A DNA stretch of 11,571 nucleotides from CAYPOY01 sp964412395 (GTDB lineage Bacteria; Chloroflexota; Anaerolineae; B4-G1): positions 1 to 11,571 of the forward strand of contig CAYPOY010000148.1 of the NCBI GenBank assembly GCA_964412395.1. The letters are read 5' to 3'. The translations under genes were made by a program, and so were the position numbers. Under the pieces are notes generated by a model, which was not told the origin of the DNA, searched no databases, and saw only the letters and a program-made list of their open reading frames with translations. Below are positions 1 to 6,466 of this stretch, piece after piece; position 1 is the stretch's first letter; each line of letters begins with the position of its first letter.

Positions 1-373
1 GCACCATGTGGGCCAGGGGGTCCGTGCCGTCGGCCGGGCTGTCGAGGGCCTCGTTGAGGGGCAGATGTGGGCGCTGTCGGCGGTAGTGGTCGGTGACTTT
101 GTGGCGGGCGATGGTGAAGAGCCAGGCCGCAAAGTTCCCCCGCTCGCGGTAGCAGTGCAGCCCTTCCAGAGCCTCGGTAAAGACCTGAGCGGTCAGGTCT
201 TCAGCGTCGGCACCATCACCCACCCGGCTGTAGAGGTAGCGGTAGACCGGCGTCACGTAGCGCCGGTACAGGGTGGCGAAGGCCGCTGGATCGCGCCGGG
301 CGGCCTTCACCAGCGACGCATCCTCCTCAGCGCTCGCCGATGCCCTGAGCTTCGCCAGCAACAGGTTGTGCAT
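1..373 (-). CDS. ECF RNA polymerase sigma factor, N-terminal part (cut by window edge)
   Basis: Partial gene: 124 codons are visible and the 3' part lies off the left edge. The translation reads as region 2 of a sigma-70 ECF factor. It has an N-terminal helix with ASLVKAARRDPAAFATLY at about residues 19-36, then YVTPVYRYLYSRVGDGADAE, the region 2.2-like AEDLTAQVFTEAL, and AAWLFTIARHKVTDHYRR, which matches the region 2.3/2.4 segment that melts and reads the -10 element. Region 4, which binds -35, would be beyond the edge. The ATG start at 373 has AAGG about 7 bases upstream and follows a good promoter. It is transcribed in the same direction as the glycan operon but separated from it by 269 bases and by its own promoter, so it is probably a separate unit. 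No anti-sigma gene can be seen. The family call is secure; the regulon is unknown. Confidence 0.88.
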   Translation of the reverse strand, partial: MHNLLLAKLRASASAEEDASLVKAARRDPAAFATLYRRYVTPVYRYLYSRVGDGADAEDLTAQVFTEALEGLHCYRERGNFAAWLFTIARHKVTDHYRRQRPHLPLNEALDSPADGTDPLAHMV

Positions 374-421
374 AGATTTACCTTGGTCACGACTGTGGGC
401 TAGAACTTTCTCTATCCCAAT

Positions 422-450
422 AGTATATCGCAGTAGAGGGAAAAAGGTAA
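422..450 (-). promoter_or_regulatory. Probable sigma-A-type promoter of the ECF sigma gene
   Basis: On the minus strand there is a -35-like TTACCT (445-450), a spacer of exactly 17 bases, and a -10 box TATACT (422-427) that matches TATAAT at five of six positions. The predicted transcript would start near 415, leaving about 40 bases of leader before the ATG at 373. The -35 is weak (three of six). Spacing, -10 quality and position just upstream of a gene make the call reasonable. Confidence 0.55.
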
Positions 451-622
451 CACGTCTCGGGACGACAGGTGTAAGATCAAGGCCAACAGACGAGCTTCGA
501 ACCGCCCTGGTATTGGTCGGCAAATTGGGCTGGCGAAACAGCGCAGGCGGTAAGGTCGTCCTGAGACAGGCAGGCGATGGTAGAAGGAGCCCCGAGGCAT
601 GGTGCCTCGGGGCTTTCGTTTT
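436..622 (+). ncRNA. Candidate structured RNA of unknown class
   Basis: No protein gene is supported here, yet the plus strand folds well. A 13-bp helix pairs 454-466 (GTCTCGGGACGAC) with 555-567 (GTCGTCCTGAGAC). Inside it, 501-506 (ACCGCC) pairs with 546-551 (GGCGGT), and a hairpin pairs 529-532 with 539-542 around the loop GCGAAA. An intrinsic terminator follows at 588-622. One pair of the long helix is G-U when read on the plus strand and would be an A-C mismatch on the minus strand, and the U-run of the terminator is also plus-strand. Both point to plus-strand transcription. The 5' end is a guess, because no convincing plus-strand promoter was found. It does not resemble tmRNA, RNase P RNA, SRP RNA, 5S rRNA or a riboswitch class I can recall. 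It could instead be a DNA-level inverted repeat upstream of the sigma promoter. Confidence 0.4.
588..622 (+). terminator. Rho-independent terminator (plus strand)
   Basis: A perfect 12-bp stem pairs AGCCCCGAGGCA (588-599) with TGCCTCGGGGCT (603-614) around a 3-base loop. It is followed on the plus strand by TTTCGTTTT. Read on the minus strand, the hairpin is followed by CCTTCTACC, so it lacks a U-run for the glycan operon that ends 29 bases away. It may still protect the 3' end of that mRNA. There is no plus-strand protein gene upstream, so the natural client is the candidate RNA at 436-622. Confidence 0.7.
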
Positions 623-642
623 ATGCCGGCTTGTTGCCAGAC

Positions 643-1803
643 CTATCTCTGGGGATGCTCCCTCCCCTGCCGTTCAGAGAGTCCCTTGAGCGGGAAGTCT
701 AGCGCGGGGGCACGCCGCCTCACCTGCATCGGCTCGGGAAGGTAGTGCCGCAGGATGAGGCACTTCGCGTGTGACCACAACAGCGGGTTGGCGATCTCCC
801 CCCGCTGCTCACGCCATACCTCCAGGTAACGCGCGGCGGTCAGCGTGCGGGGTACCTGCTCCGGGAGGTTCCCTTCTTCGTCGGCCTGGGCCTCGACCCA
901 GGCCAGCATCTCCCTGGCCTTTTCGCTCTCTCCCACCTCGGCGTAGTACCAGCCCAGCCAGGCGGTCAGCAGCACCCACTCGCCGCCGCCGTAGTAGGTG
1001 TCGGCGGCATAGCGATGGACGCCGCCCTCCTCACGCCGCAGGTCGGCCTCGATCCGGGCCACGGTGGCCCGCACCAGCGGATCATGCGGCTCTAGCAGGC
1101 GATAGGGGATGGCAACGCCTATCAGGCTGGCGTCCACGGCAACGTTCCCGATGGACTTGACCAGCCGGCCATCCTGCACGCCCTGGTCTAACACGTAGGC
1201 CCGGATGGCCGCCGGGGCCGCTCCCCACTCGTCTTCGAGACCCAGGGAGGCTAATGCCTGCAGCCCCCCGTAGATGGCGGCCAGGGTATAGGGATGCACC
1301 CGGTCTTCGAACTCCTCCCAGCAGTCGTAGCAGGGGCGCGGCCAGAGGGCAGCCAGGTAGCGGGCGGTCAGGGTGGCGGCCTCCTGCCAGGCCGACGGCA
1401 GTGTTCGCAGGCCGGCCAGGCGGGCGTGTTCCGCCAGTGCCCAAAGCCAGGTTCCCAACCCGTCGAGTTGGAAATTGGGCCAGGTCGTATCATCGCCCTC
1501 GCGGCCCTCCAGCGTGTAGCGGGTGTGGAGATATTCTGCCTCGGCCAGCGGTTTGCCCCGGTTGGCCTTCTCGATGGCCCGCTCCACGACCGCTCGGCGC
1601 TGGTTGACGGCTTGGGCGCACCAGTCGTGAAAGCGACGGGCGCTCTCCCGCTCCCCGGCCAGGTCCATCGCGTAGGCGGTATAGGCTCCGTCGCGGAACC
1701 AGCAGTAACGATAGTCGGGGAAAGTGGGGCTGGCGAGATACCCGCCGTTGGGAGACTGATGGGCCAGTATGATTTCGATGCTGTGACGGTATAGGTCGGG
1801 CAT
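643..1803 (-). CDS. Compact cytoplasmic GH15 alpha-glucosidase, probably an isomaltose/isomaltooligosaccharide glucohydrolase
   Basis: An exo-acting inverting glucosidase of 386 residues. The GH15 landmarks are CWFRDGAYTAYAM near residues 34-46 (the substrate-binding WxRDaaY motif), CWEEFEDRVHPYT at 161-173 with E163 as predicted general acid, GNLPEQVP at 311-318 with E315 as predicted general base, and PLLWSHAK near 340-347. There is no signal peptide and no N-terminal beta-sandwich; only the (alpha/alpha)6 barrel is present, so it should act on imported oligosaccharides. From memory, GH15 isomaltose glucohydrolase of Kribbella is similarly short and cytoplasmic; this and the GH66 neighbours suggest alpha-1,6 rather than starch linkages. 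The start chosen is ATG at 1803, preceded by GGGAG five bases away. A GTG at 1836 would add 11 residues but lacks a comparable ribosome site. It is the last gene of the operon, 79 bases after the large enzyme. The family is sure; the exact substrate is not. Confidence 0.85.
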   Translation of the reverse strand: MPDLYRHSIEIILAHQSPNGGYLASPTFPDYRYCWFRDGAYTAYAMDLAGERESARRFHDWCAQAVNQRRAVVERAIEKANRGKPLAEAEYLHTRYTLEGREGDDTTWPNFQLDGLGTWLWALAEHARLAGLRTLPSAWQEAATLTARYLAALWPRPCYDCWEEFEDRVHPYTLAAIYGGLQALASLGLEDEWGAAPAAIRAYVLDQGVQDGRLVKSIGNVAVDASLIGVAIPYRLLEPHDPLVRATVARIEADLRREEGGVHRYAADTYYGGGEWVLLTAWLGWYYAEVGESEKAREMLAWVEAQADEEGNLPEQVPRTLTAARYLEVWREQRGEIANPLLWSHAKCLILRHYLPEPMQVRRRAPALDFPLKGLSERQGREHPQR

Positions 1804-1882
1804 GGGTTCTCCCTCTGAGGTAAGATGGGGCAGCACGGCAGCACACCACGCCGCCCTCGTGCATTTCTATAGGGTCGGTCAC

Positions 1883-4800
1883 TCAGAAGTTGATCGTGAT
1901 GTCCTCTGAGGTACTGGCGTTCAGCGTCCCGTAAAGCCTGACCCGGCCGGTGGTGCTGTCGTAACTCCAGTTCAGGCTGGTGCCGGTGACGCTGGTGGGC
2001 TGGGCATCGGTCTGGACGTAGATGTTTACCGACAAGTTGTTCGACGAGTTGTTGTCCAGGTCTACCAGGCGTTGGTTTGCGCCTTTGGTCACCTTGATGT
2101 ACAGATCGCCGTCTTTGATCTGAATGTGCGAGCCCAGGTGGTTCCAGTCACTGGGCAGTTTAGGCGAGACCGTGATGCTGTCATTTGGCGCGTCGTACTG
2201 ATAGTCAATGAAGGCCATCATGTTGTCAATGATCTTGCCATTTGACTCCCAGACGTTGGCCCAGGCAGTTTCCAGGGCGAACTCGGTGTCTGGCTTGTTC
2301 TCGTCAATCTGCTCAGCGCCGAGGCCCAGGTTGCCCAGGTAACCGATGACGTAGTCCAAGTAATCCTTGGCCTCATCAATTTTCGCTGTGCCGGTCATCG
2401 TGTCAGCCCATTCCAGATAGTATTCGCTCATCCAGTCGGTGGGCATCATCCAAGGGCCGCCATCGTAGTAACTGTCGCCCAGGTCGCGGTAGTCCGAACC
2501 GTAGCGCTCCTCCTGATCAGCCCGGTAGCGCACCACGCCGCCATAGGCCATCTTGGTCTCGCTAAAGTCCGTCAGGGCCTCTTCTACCTCCAGCAACGTA
2601 CTGATGACCTCGGTCTTGGTCACAGGCTCGACGTTGAAGGGCGTGACCAGGCCAAGCATGGAGATATCGGCTGAGACGTCGGTGTCAACGATAGCTTGAT
2701 CGGTGTAATTCTTTTTGACGTCGAGGGCGTGGGCGTAGTAGCCGACGGTCGAACTGTAGAGGCCGGTGACGCCGGTGTAGATGTTGGAAGCGCGGGTGGT
2801 GAAGGTGATGGCCGTCGTGTTGTCTCCGGCGGCGGTCATGAACGAGGCCCCGTCGCGCAGCCCAGCGTAGACGTTAGCGTTGGTGTAGAGGAACATGCCC
2901 CACTTATCCTCCCAGGCATTCATGGAGAACATCAGCTTCCTGGTCTCATTGTAGTCCAGGCCAGGATGGTCATTGTCCTCAGAACTGACCAACCCCGCCT
3001 CCTTCACCAGATCGTCGTAGTCAGTCAGGAACTGGCTGTCACCGGTCTGTTGATAGTGGTACCAGGCACCCCAGGGGATGACGGCTGTCTCGTCAATCTG
3101 GGGATTCCACCACTCCGGCTCACCATCCATCGTGTACTTTTGGTACCAGAAGCGATAGTACTTGCCGTCGCTGCCGTAATCGTTGCCGGAGGTGTCTCGT
3201 TTGGCGACGTTCCACAGCCAGTCATAGACATCCTCGGCCACATCGTGCAAGCCAACTTTGTCCAGCGTCACCGCACCATAGACAGCGTCGCGTGGCCAGT
3301 TGTAGAAATAGGCACCGTTGTAACTACCGGCTCCCATGCCGCCCATCTCTGCGTCGAAGTAGAGGTAGGCGGTCAAGATGCTGCGCTTGAACACGGCGTT
3401 GTAGGTAGCATCAGGCGACTCGAAGGTAGTGATGTCATCGAGCAGATCGGTCCAGTAGCTCTCCGTTGTGCTGCGTAGCGCGCCAACGTTGGCCGATACA
3501 AACCAGTTGATGGCTTGCTTGATCGTGCTGTCGTACAGGTTCTGGCCGGTGGAGGGCGTCGTCGCGCCGACGATCAGCGCATCAATGGTCCGGCTGCCCG
3601 AACCAGACAGCGTGAAGGCTTTGGAGAGATAGCCGGCGTCGGTGATCTGGTAGACTTTGTAGCCATCGGTCGCACCGGTGGTCGTCGTCAGCACCAGGCC
3701 AAAGTCTATCGTGCGTGTGCGGCCGCTGCCAGCGTCGCCGGGGTCGTGGAAAAAGAGGGCTTTCTCGCCCGATTGGTAAGATACGCTATCGATGGCGCTC
3801 TCGGCTTCGTAGCGGTCGCCGGACGGGGCGGTGAAGCTGCGCTTGACGTAGATCACGTTCCAGTACTTGAGCGTCGGAACGGTGAAGGAGACGTAGTTGC
3901 CGTTAGAGTCGCTGCCGGTCGAATAGTCGAGCGACTTGCTGACCCCGTGGTCAATATCGGGCGAGGCGACGTAGACGCCGGAGACACTGACGTCGGGTCC
4001 CACGTAGAACTTGACCGACAGATTGGTCTTGGTGATCGGTGTGCTGGCAACGTTCCGCCACAGATTGTCGTTGTTGTTGGTCAAGTTGATCAGGTGAATC
4101 ACGTCGTAGTCGGCGTTGCGCTTGCTCAGAACCCAGATTGTGTTGGTGATGGCGTCGCCGCTGACCGTCTCGCCGCTGATGCTGATCCATTGCAGGCCGC
4201 TGTCGCCGTAGATCAGGTCGGGGTCGAAGAGCAAGTTTTCGTAGGCGGTGATGAAATCGTAGTGATCCCTCATCGCTGCCTGCAATGAACTGCGCATCTG
4301 CCTGGCGCTATTTGGGAAATAGGGATGGCCGAGCATCTGATCGCCTTCGCCCATCTCTATGTGGAAAGCGCCCGATGCGGCGAAGGCAGCGTCGGCCAGG
4401 CGCACGGAATTCTCGTCAAAGGTGCCCAGCGCCAGGTTGTCCAGGTTGATGTAGCCGCTATCGGCAGCGTCACGCGCCAGTTTGATGGTGTGGTTGCCCG
4501 AAGTGAGGTCGGCCACGTAGTAGGCATCGGCCGCCCACGTATCCCAGTTCTCCTGGTCCTGAAACTCGATCTGGGCCTTGTCTACCCCGTCCACGTAAAC
4601 GCTGCGGGTGTTGGTGTTGCCAGAGTCGTTGGCATAGCGGAAGACGAGGGCATACTTGCCGTCTTCTGGCACGTTTATGCTGAACTGAACGTAGTCGCCC
4701 GATTCGCCGAAGCCGTCCACGAAGCCGGTCCCGGTGAAATCAATGTGATCGGTATTGGTGCCGACGTTGTTCAGCGTGGCGCTTTCGGCCTCGTACTTGA

Positions 4801-6466
4801 GGCTGGTATCCTCGCGGTAAGTGTACAGGTTGTCCAGATTGATGTAGCCACTGTCGCCGGCGTCACGCGCCAGTTTGATGGTGTGGCTACCGCCGGAGAG
4901 ATTGACGACGTAACGGGCCACGCCCCAGGTGTCCCAATTGGCCAGGTCAGGGAACTGAAGTTGCGTCTTGTCCACACCGTCAACGTAGACACTGCGAGTG
5001 CAGGTGCTGCCGGTGTCGTTGGCATAGCGGAAGGCAAGCGCGTAGTCTCCGGCCTCGGGCACGGTGATGCTGAACTGGACGTAGTCGCCTGATTCGCCGT
5101 ATTGGTCCACGAAACCGGAACCGGTGTAGCCGGTGTGGTTGGTGTTGGTGCCTACATTGTACAGCGTCGCGTCTTCGGCCTCGTAGCGGGTGACGACCGG
5201 CTGGTCGTAGTTCACGTAGGCCGCCAAAACAATGGGTTTGCCGGTCTTCTCCCGCACGTCGCGGACGAAGTCGTAGATCTGCTTGTAGGTGGTGCTGTTC
5301 TCCCAGATCTCGCTGTAGTAAAAGTCGAGATTGGCATCGTCCACCACATCGTTCACGCCCCAGGCGCCCACGCCGCCATTGACTATGTTGAAGGTGAGGG
5401 CTGCGTCGCTGCTGTCGTTGGGAGTCAGGGCGTTGACGTGCTCCTTAGCATTGTTCAGTTCGGCCGAGAAGCTGTTGCCCAGGTCAACCGTGTTGCCCCA
5501 GTAGTCGTAGTAGGTCGTGCCCCAATAGTTGCCCATCTGGTCCAGGTGGATGCCGTCGAAGTCAACCGTCTGGATCGCCTCGTCGAACTGGCGGAAGATG
5601 TGGTTCTGCCAGTTGGTATTGTTAGGGTTAAAGATCCACAGGTTGGTATTGCTGTCATCGTCGCCAAAATCGAAGTAGATTTGATTGGCGTGGCCAGTGT
5701 CGGAAAAGAGACCCCATTGTGGGTTGACGTTGGAAACCTGCTCGTACCCCTGCAAGCCACCGTAGAGCATAAAGTAGGGCATAGCCGCTGCGTTGACGTC
5801 GTGCGTTGCGGTGATGAGATCACGAATGGTGCCGTAGGAGATTGGGTTGCCAGCCCAGTCGTACCAGGGGTCGTTGATCGTGCCATTGGTACGCGAGATG
5901 ACGTTCTCGTGACGCCACATCCAGTCGTAGAACTGGACGGCATTGATGTGATAGTTCTCGGATAGTTCGTCCAGCTTGGCCTCGCTCTGCGCCTGGGTCT
6001 GGCTGGACGAGAAGTCGTGGACGTAGCCGTAGCGCGGGTAGCGCGTCCAGTCGCTGGAGACGTCGATGGCGGTCGCATTCTGGTCGGTCGTGCCGGCCTT
6101 GACCTCGACGTGGTAGCCTTGGAAGTCGGCGCTGGGCACTGTCCAGGTTAAGGTCCTGGTCGTCGTGACGCCGCTAGAAACGTTCAGTGACTGCGTGGCA
6201 GTGTAGACCGCCGTTTCCAGGTGGTCAATGTTGAGATAGAGTGTGCCGTTCCAGCTTGATCCGGTTTGATTGTCGATCTCGACGGTGACGGTTGCCACGT
6301 CACCCGGGTCGTAGCGCGCCTCGTCGGTGTAGACCCGATCGATCAGGTCACCTGAAGCGGCGACAACAGTTGTTCCACTGCCTGGCACCATAGATGATAG
6401 GGTGATCAACGCGATCACGGCGATCAACGTGATCATAAGAATCACACTCAAAACTCGCCATTTCAC
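1883..6466 (-). CDS. Secreted multidomain glucanase: GH66 with two inserted CBM35 modules, fused to GH15
   Basis: 1527 residues. Residues 1-38 form a long hydrophobic export signal, possibly an uncleaved anchor. Residues 40-138 look like the Ig-like domain of GH66 proteins. The GH66 barrel starts at YPRYGYVHDF (143), with predicted nucleophile D309 in FDGIHLDQ and acid/base E386 in YYSEIWE. It is interrupted after AAYVNYDQP (422) by two CBM35-like modules (428-547 and 558-678), resumes at DENSVRLADAAFAASGAFHI (684), and ends with its beta domain near 875. A GH15 unit follows: WPRDAVYG at 1057-1064, general acid E1186 in NAWEDKWG, base E1385 in GLGAEQID, then a C-terminal beta region (about 1430-1527). 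The acid-base spacing of 199 is close to that I recall for glucodextranase. GH66 enzymes are dextranases or cycloisomaltooligosaccharide glucanotransferases; the barrel CBM35 insertion is typical of the latter and of type II dextranases. The start is GTG at 6466 with AGGAGG eight or nine bases upstream, overlapping the preceding gene's stop by four bases (GTGA). Product type is unproven. Confidence 0.88.
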   Translation of the reverse strand: MKWRVLSVILMITLIAVIALITLSSMVPGSGTTVVAASGDLIDRVYTDEARYDPGDVATVTVEIDNQTGSSWNGTLYLNIDHLETAVYTATQSLNVSSGVTTTRTLTWTVPSADFQGYHVEVKAGTTDQNATAIDVSSDWTRYPRYGYVHDFSSSQTQAQSEAKLDELSENYHINAVQFYDWMWRHENVISRTNGTINDPWYDWAGNPISYGTIRDLITATHDVNAAAMPYFMLYGGLQGYEQVSNVNPQWGLFSDTGHANQIYFDFGDDDSNTNLWIFNPNNTNWQNHIFRQFDEAIQTVDFDGIHLDQMGNYWGTTYYDYWGNTVDLGNSFSAELNNAKEHVNALTPNDSSDAALTFNIVNGGVGAWGVNDVVDDANLDFYYSEIWENSTTYKQIYDFVRDVREKTGKPIVLAAYVNYDQPVVTRYEAEDATLYNVGTNTNHTGYTGSGFVDQYGESGDYVQFSITVPEAGDYALAFRYANDTGSTCTRSVYVDGVDKTQLQFPDLANWDTWGVARYVVNLSGGSHTIKLARDAGDSGYINLDNLYTYREDTSLKYEAESATLNNVGTNTDHIDFTGTGFVDGFGESGDYVQFSINVPEDGKYALVFRYANDSGNTNTRSVYVDGVDKAQIEFQDQENWDTWAADAYYVADLTSGNHTIKLARDAADSGYINLDNLALGTFDENSVRLADAAFAASGAFHIEMGEGDQMLGHPYFPNSARQMRSSLQAAMRDHYDFITAYENLLFDPDLIYGDSGLQWISISGETVSGDAITNTIWVLSKRNADYDVIHLINLTNNNDNLWRNVASTPITKTNLSVKFYVGPDVSVSGVYVASPDIDHGVSKSLDYSTGSDSNGNYVSFTVPTLKYWNVIYVKRSFTAPSGDRYEAESAIDSVSYQSGEKALFFHDPGDAGSGRTRTIDFGLVLTTTTGATDGYKVYQITDAGYLSKAFTLSGSGSRTIDALIVGATTPSTGQNLYDSTIKQAINWFVSANVGALRSTTESYWTDLLDDITTFESPDATYNAVFKRSILTAYLYFDAEMGGMGAGSYNGAYFYNWPRDAVYGAVTLDKVGLHDVAEDVYDWLWNVAKRDTSGNDYGSDGKYYRFWYQKYTMDGEPEWWNPQIDETAVIPWGAWYHYQQTGDSQFLTDYDDLVKEAGLVSSEDNDHPGLDYNETRKLMFSMNAWEDKWGMFLYTNANVYAGLRDGASFMTAAGDNTTAITFTTRASNIYTGVTGLYSSTVGYYAHALDVKKNYTDQAIVDTDVSADISMLGLVTPFNVEPVTKTEVISTLLEVEEALTDFSETKMAYGGVVRYRADQEERYGSDYRDLGDSYYDGGPWMMPTDWMSEYYLEWADTMTGTAKIDEAKDYLDYVIGYLGNLGLGAEQIDENKPDTEFALETAWANVWESNGKIIDNMMAFIDYQYDAPNDSITVSPKLPSDWNHLGSHIQIKDGDLYIKVTKGANQRLVDLDNNSSNNLSVNIYVQTDAQPTSVTGTSLNWSYDSTTGRVRLYGTLNASTSEDITINF
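4433..5185 (-). repeat. Tandem CBM35 duplication inside the GH66 domain
   Basis: Two copies of a carbohydrate-binding module of about 120 residues lie head to tail within the 1527-residue enzyme: copy 1 at 4826-5185 (residues 428-547) and copy 2 at 4433-4795 (residues 558-678). Aligned by eye they share about 73% identity with one single-residue gap. Both carry YEAE, NVGTNT, GESGDYVQFS, RYAND, TRSVYVDGVDK, NWDTW, HTIKLARDA and DSGYINLDNL. A 10-residue linker separates them. CBM35 modules bind glycans through aromatic and calcium-binding loops. In known cycloisomaltooligosaccharide glucanotransferases a CBM35 at this place helps hold the glucan and guide product size, so these copies probably anchor and feed dextran to the GH66 site. 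The high similarity points to a recent internal duplication. Confidence 0.85.

Noticed and set aside
488..512. TTCGAA-containing segment resembling a tRNA T-loop
   Set aside because: The flanking bases do not form a 5-bp T-stem and no acceptor or anticodon arm can be drawn on either strand.
412..600. Minus-strand open frame of 62 codons
   Set aside because: It lies over the structured RNA candidate, begins within the loop of the terminator hairpin, and has no ribosome site or recognisable sequence.
273..689. Plus-strand open frame of 138 codons across the sigma gene start and the gap
   Set aside because: It overlaps the sigma gene antisense, runs through the terminator hairpin, and shows no protein-like composition or ribosome site.
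2696..5965. Run of plus-strand open frames of about 255-287 codons
   Set aside because: All lie antisense to the large GH66/GH15 gene and share its mirrored frame. The translations are Val/Gly/Asp-rich, lack domain motifs and repeat where the CBM35 copies repeat.
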